Origin: Pyxidicoccus trucidator
Lineage (GTDB): Bacteria > Myxococcota > Myxococcia > Myxococcales > Myxococcaceae
Assembly: GCF_010894435.1 (NCBI RefSeq)
Contig: NZ_JAAIXZ010000018.1
Span: 62,001 to 126,000 of the forward strand
Reading direction: 5' to 3'
DNA: 64,000 bases
Shown here: positions 28,330 through 38,061 of the stretch, in pieces
Position numbering within the stretch: the first letter of the stretch is position 1
How the letters are laid out: the number at the start of each line of letters is the position of its first letter
Notes under the pieces: model-generated
What the model was told of the DNA's origin: nothing
What the model saw: only the letters and a program-made list of their open reading frames with translations
Database searches by the model: none
Translations under genes and position numbers: made by a program

Positions 28330-30642
28330 TCAAGGCACCAGCCGCACCGTGAGGCTGCGGGCGTCGGAGCGCCCCCGGTCATCCACGGCGCGCACCATCC
28401 AGGTGCCCGGCCGGGCCGTCCAGTGCAGCGGCTCACCGCGAGGCGCGGTGCCCACGAGCTGCTCGTCCACGAACCAGAAGACGCGGCGCACGTCCGCGTC
28501 CGTCACCACGGCCAGCGGCACCGTCTGCGGCCCGGGAGCGGAGGCCCGCAGGCTGTAGTCCACCCCGTCCTCCGGCGTCGTGATTTGCGGCGGGGTGCCC
28601 TCGCTCGCGGACTGCTCCAGGCCGCAGCTCGTGTCCTCCGCCGGGGGCACGCGACGCGGCAGGCCCGCCTTCTGGAACAGGCGCAGCAGGTCCGACGGCC
28701 AGAACTCGAACACCTCCGCGCGGGTGGAGGGCCCGGGCGCGCAGGCCCGCAGCCCCGTGCGCGTGTCCACCAGCACCTCGCGGTGCACGTCGCAGGCGCG
28801 GATGGGCGAGGTGCCCGGGACGAACCAGGTGCTCACCTTCCGGTGGCAGTGCGGCCCGGGGATGCCTCCGGACAGCGCGCACACATGCACGCGGCTGACG
28901 CCGGGCGGAGGCGACGGCTGGACACGCCGCACGTCCGGGTCCTTTGCACGCACCGAGTCCACCAGCTCGAACATCAGCGGCGCGGCGGCCGTCTGCCCGA
29001 CGAAGGCCGGGTTGGGCTGCGCATCGAAGTTGCCCACCCACACGGCCACGACGTACGGCCCCACCACGCCCACGCTCCACGCGTCCCGGAAGCCGGTGGA
29101 GGTGCCTGTCTTCCACGACACCGGCACCGTGTCCCGGGCCCACTCGGCGCGGAAGGACTGCGCGGGCCGGGGCCCCTTCGCCAGCGCGTCCAGCACCATG
29201 AAGCTGGCCTCGGCGCTCAGCAGGCGCACGCCCTCGTCGCGGGGCGCGTCCACGCCCAGGCGCAGGGGCCGCAGCACGCCGCCATTGGCGAGCATGGCGT
29301 ACAGCTCCACCAACTCCGCCATGGTGACGCCAGCGGAGCCCAGGGCCAGGGACAGGCCGTAGTGCTCCTCGGCGCGCAGCCCGCCGATGCCTGCCTGACG
29401 GAGGAAGCCGTACAGGCCGGGGGGACGGAGCTGCTGTGCCATCGCCACCGCGGGGATGTTGCGGCTGCGCACCAGCGCGTCCTCCGCCGCGAGCGGTCCG
29501 ACGAACTCGCCGTCGAAGTTCCCCGGGTCATACCCGCGGAAGCCGGTGGACGAGTCCTTCAGCATCGTGCGCGGATGGAGCAGCCCCTGGTCGAAGCCCA
29601 GCCCGTAGATGAAGGGCTTGAGCGCCGAGCCCGGCGAGCGCCGCGCCTGCGTGCCATCCACCTGCCCGTCGATGCTCTCCTCGAAGAAGTCCGCCGAGCC
29701 CACCGCCGCTCTCACCTCCAGCGAGCGCCAGTCCACGAGCATGGCCACGGCGTTGCGGATGCCCACCTCGCGCCGCCGCTCCACGTACTGCCGCACGTGC
29801 CGCTCCAGCAGCCGCTGCAGGGACAAGTCCAGCGTGCTCCTCACACTGGAGCCCGCGGGGCTGGCGCGCAGCGCGCGGCCCACGAAGTGCGGCGCGAGGA
29901 AGGGCAGGTCCTCCGGCGTGCGCACCGGCAGCGGCATGGCCAACAGGGCCCGGCGCTCGGCGTCCTCCGGGTGCGGCACGAGCCACCGCTCGAACAGGCG
30001 CAGCCGCGCCGCCGTCAGCGCCCCGGCATCGCGGCCCGGGTCCCTGCGCGCGGGGCTCTGCGGGACGACGGCCAGGGTGAGCGCCTCCGCCAGCGACAGC
30101 CGCTCCACGTCCTTCGAGAAGTAGACGAGGCTGGCCGCGCCCACGCCCTCCACGTTGCGGCCATACGGGGCGAGGTTGAGATACGCCTCCAGAATCTGGT
30201 CCTTGGAGTACGTGCACTCCAATTGGAGCGCCCGCAGCATCTGGAAGATTTTGCCCGCGGGCGTGCGCGACTCGATGCCGTAGCGGATGCGCGCCAGCTG
30301 CATGGTGAGCGTGGAGCCGCCCATGCGGCGCCCGCCCGTGAGGTAGGTGCTCCAGACGGCGCGGCCCAGCGCCACGGGGTTGACGCCGAAGTGCTCACGG
30401 AAGTGCTGGTCCTCGTGGAGCAGCGTGGCCTCCACGAGCGCCGGAGGGATGCGCTCCAGCGGCACCCAGAGCCGGTACTTCTCGTCCGGCGACAGGGTGA
30501 GGCGCAGCAGCCGGCCCTCGCGGTCGAACACCGCCTGCGAGAAGCCCAGCTCCTCGCGCAGCGGCGGCCGGGGCACCGCGGCGTACAGCACCGCGAGCCC
30601 CAGCACCGCCAGCAGCCACCGCCGCAACCTCCGGGGGTTCAC
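28330..30642 (-). CDS. pbpC: Penicillin-binding protein 1C (bifunctional class A)
   Basis: 770 residues from GTG 30642, whose GTGA overlaps the stop of the alpha-2-macroglobulin gene. It has one N-terminal membrane helix. The glycosyltransferase GT51 domain (about 50-230) has HEDQHF with catalytic Glu77 and GGSTLTMQLAR. The transpeptidase domain has SALK (Ser339), SRN (393-395) and KTGTS (511-515). A BiPBP_C beta domain ends the chain, with several Cys (CALSGGIPGPHC, ACDVH). PBP1C polymerises and crosslinks peptidoglycan outside the inner membrane. Its pairing with an alpha-2-macroglobulin gene is well known in Gram-negative bacteria, where the two are thought to defend or repair a breached envelope. 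Confidence 0.96.
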   Translation of the reverse strand: MNPRRLRRWLLAVLGLAVLYAAVPRPPLREELGFSQAVFDREGRLLRLTLSPDEKYRLWVPLERIPPALVEATLLHEDQHFREHFGVNPVALGRAVWSTYLTGGRRMGGSTLTMQLARIRYGIESRTPAGKIFQMLRALQLECTYSKDQILEAYLNLAPYGRNVEGVGAASLVYFSKDVERLSLAEALTLAVVPQSPARRDPGRDAGALTAARLRLFERWLVPHPEDAERRALLAMPLPVRTPEDLPFLAPHFVGRALRASPAGSSVRSTLDLSLQRLLERHVRQYVERRREVGIRNAVAMLVDWRSLEVRAAVGSADFFEESIDGQVDGTQARRSPGSALKPFIYGLGFDQGLLHPRTMLKDSSTGFRGYDPGNFDGEFVGPLAAEDALVRSRNIPAVAMAQQLRPPGLYGFLRQAGIGGLRAEEHYGLSLALGSAGVTMAELVELYAMLANGGVLRPLRLGVDAPRDEGVRLLSAEASFMVLDALAKGPRPAQSFRAEWARDTVPVSWKTGTSTGFRDAWSVGVVGPYVVAVWVGNFDAQPNPAFVGQTAAAPLMFELVDSVRAKDPDVRRVQPSPPPGVSRVHVCALSGGIPGPHCHRKVSTWFVPGTSPIRACDVHREVLVDTRTGLRACAPGPSTRAEVFEFWPSDLLRLFQKAGLPRRVPPAEDTSCGLEQSASEGTPPQITTPEDGVDYSLRASAPGPQTVPLAVVTDADVRRVFWFVDEQLVGTAPRGEPLHWTARPGTWMVRAVDDRGRSDARSLTVRLVP

Positions 30643-33600
30643 GGCTTGCTCACCGTCACCGTCGTGCCGACCGAGCGAGCACGCACGCCACGGTCATACA
30701 TGCCCTCGGCGAAGGCCGGCGGCATCACGAACTTCCCGGTGTTGGTGGCCTTGATGCGGTAGATGTACTCGGTGACGCTGGAGCCCACCGTGCCGTAGAG
30801 CACCACCCGGTCCTCGCGCACGTCCACGTACTCGGGCGAGAACGACGAGCGGTCGCTGCCCACCGGGGGCACCCAGCCGCCCGCGACGGGCTCGGGCTCG
30901 GCGTAGGACCGCTCCGCCCCCTCGCCCTCGTCATTGGCGTCCTCGGAGGACTCGCTGGACTCCTCCTCGGAGGAGGGCGCGGCCGGCTTCTCCATCACCA
31001 CCTCGAAGCCGCCCGGTAACAGGTCGGTGATGGCGACGTGGGAGGTATTGCCCTCGAGCGCGCGCAGCTTCAGATGGACCTCCACCTCGCCGCCCAGCGG
31101 CACCTCCGTCACCACCTTGCCGTCCAGGTCGCGCAGCTCGCGCTGCACCTCCAGCTTCTGGATGAGAGGCTGGGTCGGCAGCTCCAGGTCGTAGCCCGCC
31201 TGCGTCACCTGGAAGAAGAGCGGCGCGTCCGTCGGGCCCTGCACCCGCACGCCGGAGGCCGCCTCGGAGAAGGACACCTGGGGGAAGAGCCCGTCGGGCA
31301 GCGTGAGCGGGCGGAGCGCGTCCGCCACCTTCTCCAGGATGGCCGCGCCGCTGCGCGACGGCATCCCCTGCGCACCCAGCGCCTGGGCGTACGCCTCCAG
31401 GCCGAGGATGGCGTACGAGGAGGACAGCGAGTTGAAGCGCTCCTCGGCGATGGGCTTCGTCATGGTGACCAGCATCTCTCCGCTGACGTCCTTGAGCCGC
31501 TCCGGGAAGTGGCGCGAGAGGAGGTAGAGCACCTGCGAGTCGTAGACGAGCCCGTCATAGAGGGAGTGGTAGTCCGCCTCCTGCGGCTGGCCGATGCGGA
31601 CCTTCTTCAGCGCCTTCTCCGCCTCCTTGTCCTGCTTGAGCAGCTTGTAGGTCGCCCCGAGGTACGCGGCCGTCAGGTCCGTGGGCCACTGCTCCGCGGC
31701 ATTCGCATCCAGCCACTCGCGCAGCGACTCCACCGTCTGGCGCGACACCTTTCCGTTGCGGGCGAGCACGTAGTGCGCGTAGGCCATGGCACGCGCCTGG
31801 GCCAGGTCGGAGGCCTGGTGCGCCACCAGCGTGGTCAGCCACGTGAGGCCCCGGTTCAGCAGCTCCGGGGACACCGCGAAGCCGCGCTCCTTCGCCTCGG
31901 TGAGGAAGTGCAGCGCGTAGACGCTCGGCACCGTGGGCGCGTACGCGTTGGCCGCCCACAGGCCAAAGGCGCCCTCCTCGTTCTGCCGGGTGCGCAGCGT
32001 CTGGAGCGCGGTGGCGAAGGAGGCCTCGGCCACCTGCGGCCCCTGCCCCAGCAGCTCGCGCCGGCCCTTCAGCACCACCGCCGGGAAGGCGCGGCTGACG
32101 AGCTGCTCGGTGCACCCATAGGGGTACTTCTCCAGGTACGTGGACAGGCCGCGCGCCAGGCCCAGCGGCAGCGGCGAGGCGCTCACCTCCAGCGTCCGGT
32201 AGGCGCCGTACAGCTTCCGGGGCACCGCCACGTCCGCCTTGCCATCCTTGAGGTGGCCGCCCACCACGGAGGTGAGGAAGGGCACCGGGGGCCGCACGCT
32301 CAGGTCCACCGACTGCTTCACCCGCTCCTTGCCCATGGACGCGGTGAAGGCCAGCGTCCCCGAGCCGAGCACCGACTTCGCCCGCACCCGGAAGGTGGTG
32401 CTCGCCTCGCGGCCCTCGTCAATCTTGAGCGGCCGCTTCACCTCGTCCAGCACCTCCAGGTGCTCGGACGTCTTCAGCTCCAGCACCACCTCCGCACCCT
32501 TGCCGGAGCCCTCCAGGCTGTTGGCCACCGCCACGCCCACGTTGAACTCGTCTCCGGGCGCCACGAAGGTGGGCACGCTGGGCGTAATCACGAACGGGCC
32601 GCGGATGACGGCGCGCTTGCTCGCGGCGCCCACGGACTCCGCGCCCACGGCGACGGCCATCACCCGCAGCTCGCCGTTGAAGAAGTCCGGGACGTTGTAG
32701 ACGAGGTCCCTCTCTCCCTCGTCGATGTCGACGACGCCGGACCAGTACGCCACCGGCTTGTCGCGCTTGCGCTTGAAGGGGTTCAGGTTCTTCCCAATCG
32801 CGGCGGCGCCCTCGTCGTCGCCACCCATGGCGGACACCGCCTTGGACACGGAGAACTCCGGCAGCAACAGGTCCAGAATCTGCCCGGTGCTCACCTCCAG
32901 CGCGCGCTTCTTGAAGAAGTGCGCCAGCGGGTCCGGCGTCTGGTAGCCGGCCACCTGGAGGATGCCCTCGTCCACCGCGAACACCACCACCTTGCCCGCG
33001 CGGTTGCCCTTGTAGCGGATGCGGTACGGCTCGCCGGGGCGGGCCTTGTCCGCGCTGGTGAGCGTCACCTGCAGCGCGCGGCTGTTCTTGCTCACGGAGA
33101 ACGGCACCACGCCATAGCTCAGCGGGCTCATGAAGATTTCCTGCGAGTCCATGGCGCGGACGAACGTCACGTTGACGTAGCCATTGCCCTCCAGGCCCGG
33201 CGGCAGGCGGATGCTCTGGACGGTGCTGGTGGCGTCCGTCTGGAACCACTTCCACGCGTAGACGCGGTCTCGCTCAATCGTGATGAGGCCCGCGCCGGTG
33301 TACGGCGCCTTGATGCTCAGCTCGATGTCGTCGCCCGGCGCGTAGTCCGCCCGGGAGAGCTTCACCTCCAGCTCCGCGTTCTTCTCCAGCGTGCGCGTGA
33401 GGTTGGCCTGGCCGGCCACCGAGTACTCCACGCGGCTGAGCTCCGTGCCCTCCGCGTCCTTCACCACCACCACGAAGTCCCCGGGCTGCTCGGTGGACAG
33501 CGCGTACTTGAAGCCACCCTCCCCCAGCGGCAGCTCCCGGGTGCGCACCGAAATGTCGCGGCGGATGGACTGGTAGCGATACGTGCCGTTGGACTGCTGC

Positions 33601-36542
33601 GTGAGCACGGACACCCAGCGCCGCTCGATGAGCTCCGCCTTCAGGCCCTGCACCGCCACCTTTCTCAGCGAGGGGTCCACGGCGATGAAGTCCACCGAGC
33701 GCGCGGAGCCCTGGCCCAGGTAGTACAGGCCGCCGTCCGGCTTGAAGCCGACGAGGTACGGCAGCGGCGACACCAGCAGGGACGCCTCGGAGGACACGCC
33801 CCGGCCGCCCTCCGCTTCGTAGCCCTCCGCGAGGAAGGACACGCGCCAGGTGGCCTTCTCGAACTTCTCCAGGCCCAGCGCCATCTCCACCTCGCCATTC
33901 TCATCGGTGGTGGTCTCCTCCAGGCGCTCGGTGAAGCTGCGCGGGGCGCGCAGCGGGTCATGGAAGAGGTAGCCGGGGTGCTTGCGGAAGCTGGGGTACG
34001 CGGGGGTGAGGGACACCTCGGCGGACACGCGCCGGTCCGCGGCGGGAATGCCGAAAAGGTTCTTCAGCGACACCAGGCCCTTGAGGTCCTTCGGAGGCAC
34101 CCAGCCCTCGGTGCGCTCGGCGCTGAAGCGGGTGGTGATGCGCATGCGGTCCGGCAGGAACTCCTCCACGCGCACGGTGGTGGAGCCCAGCAGGCTGCCC
34201 CGGTGGCCGTCCTTCACCACGTACAGGTTCACCTGGTAGTTGCCCGTGGGGGACGTCTCCTCCGTCGTGTACTGGAGCCCCTCCAGCCCGACGGCGGAGA
34301 GGGAGAGCTTCTTCTTGTGCACCTCCAGGCCGCGCGGGTCGATGACGGCCGCCTCCAGGGGAACGCCGGTGGGCGGGCGGCTCCAGTCGGCCGCCTTCAC
34401 CACCAGGGCCACGTGGAAGGTGTCCCCGGGGCGGTAGAGGCCGCGGTCGGAGAAGAGGAAGGCGGAGAGCCGGTCCGGCGAGGCGCCGCTCTCCACGCCA
34501 CCCACGTCGAAGCGGCTGAAGTTGAGCTGCCGGTCGTACCGGTTGATGGGGAGGAAAGCGAAGTCCTCGCCCTTGCGCGCCAGGTACACCAGGGGCGTCC
34601 GCTCGCGGACGAAGTCCGTCAGCTTCGGGAAGGCCACGTGGCCGTCCGGGCCCGTGGTGGCGCTCACCACCGGCAGGCCGTTCTTCCCCAGCACGCTCAC
34701 CGTCACGCCCTCGGCGGCCTGGCCCGCGCCCAGGCTCTGCACGAACACGTCATGCGAGCCATCCGCGTTGTCCTTCACCACCAGCCCCAGGTCCGTCACC
34801 AGCAGCAGTCGGGCGTCTTCCTTCCCGGTGGCCTCATCGTGGTGGGGGTCCCAGCTCTGCACCTTGAAGAAGAACAGCCCGCGCCGTGAGGACGGGTCAT
34901 TCTCCGGCGTGAGGTAGGGGGCCAGGTCGAAGGCGGCGTACTGCGCCTTGCCACGGCCGGCGCCCTCCAGCGGACGCACCTCGGAGAAGCTCTCGGAGAT
35001 GTTCTCCTCGTTGAACTGGTACGAGTTGAACTCGGGGTGGGTGAAGCGCCCCTCCGTCTGTGTCACCAGGTGGTTGATCTGCTCCGGCAGCACGCGGCTG
35101 AGCGAGAAGCGCAGCGCCTTCACGTCGCGCGACAGCACGGTGACCTTCTTCTCGCCCGCGAGGCTGAGCAGCGCGCCCTCGTGCAGGATGCTCACCTCTT
35201 CCGGGAAGGGCTGCACCCGGAGGAGCGTGTTGAACGTTTCGGCCAGCACGTAGCCGCCCGCCGACTGCGTGCCCTTGTTGAGCCGGGCATAGAGGGTACG
35301 TCCCACGTCCGCGCGGATGCGGAAGCTGTGCAGGGTGGCGTGCTCCCTGTCCGTGGGCAACGCGTCCAGCTTCAGCCGTGCGGAGGCGGGCAGCAGCTCC
35401 TCGCCGATGTCCGCCACGCCGTAGTCGGTCCACGCGGCGCCGGCCACCAGGGGATGGCCGTCCTTCGCGGGCCGGTCCTCGGGGAGCGTCCAGACCTGGA
35501 GGTGCTTCCGCAGCTCCGCCTCGGTGACACCCGTGGAGAGGTTGACCACCAGCACCTGCTCCGGCTCGTGACGCTCGTTGTTCACGAGCGACACCTCGGT
35601 CCCCGTCACATGGAAGTACGTGTACATGCCGGGAATGGAGACGTTGCGCTCCAGCTTGCTCTTCGTGGCTTCACCGCCCCGCGCCGCGCGCACGCCCGGC
35701 TCCACCGTCAGCGTCATGGGGGTGTTGTTCGCCGGAATCGGGATGAGGTCCGACTGGATGAAGGCCTGGCCCTTGAACTTGTCGTAGGTGACGTTGAACG
35801 GGAAGCCGTCGGAGCCTCCACCGAGCAGCCCGCGCTTCTCCTCGCCCATCCGCAGCGAGAGGTTGCGCACGAGCGTCGCCGGGTCCACCGCGTGGGAGAA
35901 GGCCACCGTCGCCACCACGCGCTTCTCCTTCGGATTGCGCGGGTCCTCGTAGAACTGGAGGTCGGTGATGGTCGCGGAGAAGGGCGCGGACTGGAACGTC
36001 GTCTCGTACGCGTCGAGCAGGATGTGGCCCGGGAACAGCGTGCGGTCCAGGACGACCTTGTACTCCTGCCCCACCGCCCAGTCCGCCGTGGGGGTGAAGG
36101 TGAGCATCTTGTCATCGGCCCAGCGCCACTCGCCGGGGATGGCGGGCGTCAGGGTGATGCCGGCCGTGACGGGCTTGCCGATGGCCTCCAGGCGCGCCAC
36201 CGAGCCGGTGAAGTGGAGGTACACCGCCCCGGGCTGAGGCTGCTCCTCCAGCCGGGTCAGCGGAGGGTTGGTGGCGGAGAGCGCGTAGCTCACCGGCTTG
36301 GGTCGGCTCTGGTACCAGCGGTAGCCGGCATCCGCGCCGAAGACGAGCAGCACCAGGGCGAGGAGGGAGAGCGCGAAGCGCTTGGGGTGCTCGCGGACCT
36401 TGCCTACGCCACGGCGCGCGAGGCCGGCGGTGGCGTGGCCCAGGAAGGCGGCCCAGGAAGGCGGGGTCCAGCGAAGCTCTCCGAATACGCGCGTGAGGAA
36501 CCGCGGTCGGGGCGGGGTGGGTTCCGATTCGTTTGAGGACAT
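30639..36542 (-). CDS. Bacterial alpha-2-macroglobulin (thioester-containing protease inhibitor)
   Basis: 1967 residues from ATG 36542; a TTG at 36584 is possible but less coding-like. An N-terminal membrane helix (ALSLLALVLLVFGA, about 55-70) anchors it, facing the periplasm. Many MG beta-sandwich domains follow, and the bait region is near the middle. The thioester motif is GCTEQ with Cys1477, inside KYPYGCTEQLVSRAFP, followed by the alpha/alpha toroid (thioester domain) and a C-terminal receptor-like part with an acidic Ser/Glu linker. Thioester-bearing forms trap proteases covalently. The gene overlaps pbpC by 4 bases, so the two are made together. A terminator upstream separates it from the kinase gene. 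Confidence 0.95.
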   Translation of the reverse strand: MSSNESEPTPPRPRFLTRVFGELRWTPPSWAAFLGHATAGLARRGVGKVREHPKRFALSLLALVLLVFGADAGYRWYQSRPKPVSYALSATNPPLTRLEEQPQPGAVYLHFTGSVARLEAIGKPVTAGITLTPAIPGEWRWADDKMLTFTPTADWAVGQEYKVVLDRTLFPGHILLDAYETTFQSAPFSATITDLQFYEDPRNPKEKRVVATVAFSHAVDPATLVRNLSLRMGEEKRGLLGGGSDGFPFNVTYDKFKGQAFIQSDLIPIPANNTPMTLTVEPGVRAARGGEATKSKLERNVSIPGMYTYFHVTGTEVSLVNNERHEPEQVLVVNLSTGVTEAELRKHLQVWTLPEDRPAKDGHPLVAGAAWTDYGVADIGEELLPASARLKLDALPTDREHATLHSFRIRADVGRTLYARLNKGTQSAGGYVLAETFNTLLRVQPFPEEVSILHEGALLSLAGEKKVTVLSRDVKALRFSLSRVLPEQINHLVTQTEGRFTHPEFNSYQFNEENISESFSEVRPLEGAGRGKAQYAAFDLAPYLTPENDPSSRRGLFFFKVQSWDPHHDEATGKEDARLLLVTDLGLVVKDNADGSHDVFVQSLGAGQAAEGVTVSVLGKNGLPVVSATTGPDGHVAFPKLTDFVRERTPLVYLARKGEDFAFLPINRYDRQLNFSRFDVGGVESGASPDRLSAFLFSDRGLYRPGDTFHVALVVKAADWSRPPTGVPLEAAVIDPRGLEVHKKKLSLSAVGLEGLQYTTEETSPTGNYQVNLYVVKDGHRGSLLGSTTVRVEEFLPDRMRITTRFSAERTEGWVPPKDLKGLVSLKNLFGIPAADRRVSAEVSLTPAYPSFRKHPGYLFHDPLRAPRSFTERLEETTTDENGEVEMALGLEKFEKATWRVSFLAEGYEAEGGRGVSSEASLLVSPLPYLVGFKPDGGLYYLGQGSARSVDFIAVDPSLRKVAVQGLKAELIERRWVSVLTQQSNGTYRYQSIRRDISVRTRELPLGEGGFKYALSTEQPGDFVVVVKDAEGTELSRVEYSVAGQANLTRTLEKNAELEVKLSRADYAPGDDIELSIKAPYTGAGLITIERDRVYAWKWFQTDATSTVQSIRLPPGLEGNGYVNVTFVRAMDSQEIFMSPLSYGVVPFSVSKNSRALQVTLTSADKARPGEPYRIRYKGNRAGKVVVFAVDEGILQVAGYQTPDPLAHFFKKRALEVSTGQILDLLLPEFSVSKAVSAMGGDDEGAAAIGKNLNPFKRKRDKPVAYWSGVVDIDEGERDLVYNVPDFFNGELRVMAVAVGAESVGAASKRAVIRGPFVITPSVPTFVAPGDEFNVGVAVANSLEGSGKGAEVVLELKTSEHLEVLDEVKRPLKIDEGREASTTFRVRAKSVLGSGTLAFTASMGKERVKQSVDLSVRPPVPFLTSVVGGHLKDGKADVAVPRKLYGAYRTLEVSASPLPLGLARGLSTYLEKYPYGCTEQLVSRAFPAVVLKGRRELLGQGPQVAEASFATALQTLRTRQNEEGAFGLWAANAYAPTVPSVYALHFLTEAKERGFAVSPELLNRGLTWLTTLVAHQASDLAQARAMAYAHYVLARNGKVSRQTVESLREWLDANAAEQWPTDLTAAYLGATYKLLKQDKEAEKALKKVRIGQPQEADYHSLYDGLVYDSQVLYLLSRHFPERLKDVSGEMLVTMTKPIAEERFNSLSSSYAILGLEAYAQALGAQGMPSRSGAAILEKVADALRPLTLPDGLFPQVSFSEAASGVRVQGPTDAPLFFQVTQAGYDLELPTQPLIQKLEVQRELRDLDGKVVTEVPLGGEVEVHLKLRALEGNTSHVAITDLLPGGFEVVMEKPAAPSSEEESSESSEDANDEGEGAERSYAEPEPVAGGWVPPVGSDRSSFSPEYVDVREDRVVLYGTVGSSVTEYIYRIKATNTGKFVMPPAFAEGMYDRGVRARSVGTTVTVSKP

Positions 36543-36639
36543 GGGATGGGGTGCGGCACGAAGTGCCTGCCCGGCGAAGAGCAAGCAGGGGGCCAGCTAC
36601 CCACGATGAAAGCACGACTCGGGCCAGGGATTGAAACGA

Positions 36640-36667
36640 GGGGCCGTGGGTGGCCAGCCACGGCCCC
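36640..36667 (-). terminator. Terminator of the zinc-ribbon kinase gene
   Basis: GGGGCCGTGG and CCACGGCCCC form a perfect 10-bp stem with an 8-base loop. Read on the minus strand, the stem is followed by TCGTTTCAATCC. It lies 58 bases after the kinase stop and upstream of the alpha-2-macroglobulin gene. Confidence 0.8.
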
Positions 36668-36724
36668 GTGTGCACCGCGAGCCACGCCGCCGCGAGCCAC
36701 CGTGGCTGGCTGGCCGCTTGCTCG

Positions 36725-37984
36725 CTAGCGGGAGCCGGACGAGGTGGACGAGCCCGGCCACGCGGTGCGGAATTGCCGGTGCGAGCCATTCCCCGAGGGA
36801 GGCGCGGGCGTTGACGGAGGGGGTGCGGGCTGGACGGGAGCGAAGCTGTCCGGCGGGTCGTGCATCACCACCTCGGAGCGCGTCCCCAGCAGTCCGCTCG
36901 CCAAGAGCGCCCCCACGAGCAGCCCGCCCACGGACACGCCCGCGAGCGCCCACCGGAGCATGCGCCGCTTCGAGAGGGCCGGGGCCTCCTCGGCAACGCC
37001 CTGCCCCGCCGCCACGACCTCCGCCGGGACCTCCCGGGCCTCGGCCCCTGGAGCCTCGGGACGAGCAGACTCCACGGCCAGGACTGGCGAAGGGACTGGA
37101 ACCCGGGCCGTACGCAGGGCCGCGAGTGCCTCCGCCGCGGAGCCGAACCGCTCCGAGCGCCTCGGTGCCAGCAACCGCCGGAGGAAGGCCCGGAACGGCT
37201 CGGAGCCCTGGACGTACTTCTCGAAGGACAGCGCCATCCCCTCGTCGAGCAGGTCCGCGGGCATCCGACCCGTGTGCGCATGGACCAGCGTGGCGCCCAG
37301 CGCATAGAGGTCGCTGGAGGGCTCCACCGTCCCACCGAGCTGCTCCGGCGGCATGTACCCGAAGGTGCCCACCAACGTGGAACCGTGCGTCACGTCCCGG
37401 GCCAGGTGCCGGGCCGCGCCGAAGTCCACCAGCGCCGCGCGCCCGTCCGGGCGGAGGATGAGGTTGGCGGGCTTCACGTCCCGGTGGATGAGCGCGGGCG
37501 TGCGCTGATGCAGGGCCTGGAGCGTCTGGAGCACCTGCTCCGCCAGCGTCCACGCCTCATCCTCGTCCAGGCGCTGCCGCTCAATCCGCTGGAGGAGCGA
37601 CTCGCCCTCCAGGAACTCCTGCGCGAGGTAGAGCCGCGTGCCCACCCCGCTGCCCTCCTTGAAGCTCGCGACGAAGCGGGGAATGTCCGGGTGGCTCAGC
37701 GAGCGCAGCACGGCGGCCTCGCGCTCGAAGGCCTCCAATTGCTCCACGCCCGGGACCAGCGCGAAGAGCAGCTCCTTCAGCGCCACCCTCCTGCCTGCCG
37801 GGTCCACCGCGAGGTACACGCGGCCATGCACGGACTGGGAGATGACCCGCTGGACGCGGTAGCCCCCGGGGGCCGAGGCGGCCCCACAGTGCCCACACCG
37901 CGAGGCGTCCAGGGCGGCGTCGCACACCACGCACGCCGGCCCCGTGCCCTCACGCTGCCCCATCACAGGCTGGATGCGCTCCAT
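36725..37984 (-). CDS. Ser/Thr protein kinase with N-terminal zinc ribbon
   Basis: 419 residues; GGGAGG lies 6 bases before the ATG. A small zinc ribbon opens the chain (Cys18, Cys21, Cys30, Cys33). The kinase domain covers about 41-300: Lys70 in RVALKEL, HRDVKPAN at 167-174, DFG at 187-189 and PPEQ. The Gly loop is degenerate (SQSVHGRVY in place of GxGxxG), so ATP binding may be weakened. After an Ala/Pro linker come one membrane helix near 345-362 and a 60-residue Pro/Ser-rich outside tail with no folded sensor. It lies 77 bases downstream of the symporter gene, and hairpins on both sides suggest its own unit. Confidence 0.9.
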   Translation of the reverse strand: MERIQPVMGQREGTGPACVVCDAALDASRCGHCGAASAPGGYRVQRVISQSVHGRVYLAVDPAGRRVALKELLFALVPGVEQLEAFEREAAVLRSLSHPDIPRFVASFKEGSGVGTRLYLAQEFLEGESLLQRIERQRLDEDEAWTLAEQVLQTLQALHQRTPALIHRDVKPANLILRPDGRAALVDFGAARHLARDVTHGSTLVGTFGYMPPEQLGGTVEPSSDLYALGATLVHAHTGRMPADLLDEGMALSFEKYVQGSEPFRAFLRRLLAPRRSERFGSAAEALAALRTARVPVPSPVLAVESARPEAPGAEAREVPAEVVAAGQGVAEEAPALSKRRMLRWALAGVSVGGLLVGALLASGLLGTRSEVVMHDPPDSFAPVQPAPPPSTPAPPSGNGSHRQFRTAWPGSSTSSGSR

Positions 37985-38039
37985 GCTGCACCTCCCAGGT
38001 GGGTCTCAGTCTACGGACCCGCCTCGGAGGATGCGAACC

Positions 38040-38057
38040 CCGGGCCAACAGGCCCGG
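38040..38057 (-). terminator. Hairpin after the symporter gene
   Basis: CCGGGCC-AACA-GGCCCGG, a 7-bp stem with a 4-base loop, lies 4 bases past the symporter stop on the minus strand. No T-run follows. Confidence 0.55.
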
Positions 38058-38061
38058 AGCC

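Noticed and set aside
31038..34889. 1283-residue plus-strand open frame opposite the alpha-2-macroglobulin gene
   Set aside because: Antisense shadow; it consists of His/Arg/Leu/Val-rich sequence without motifs.
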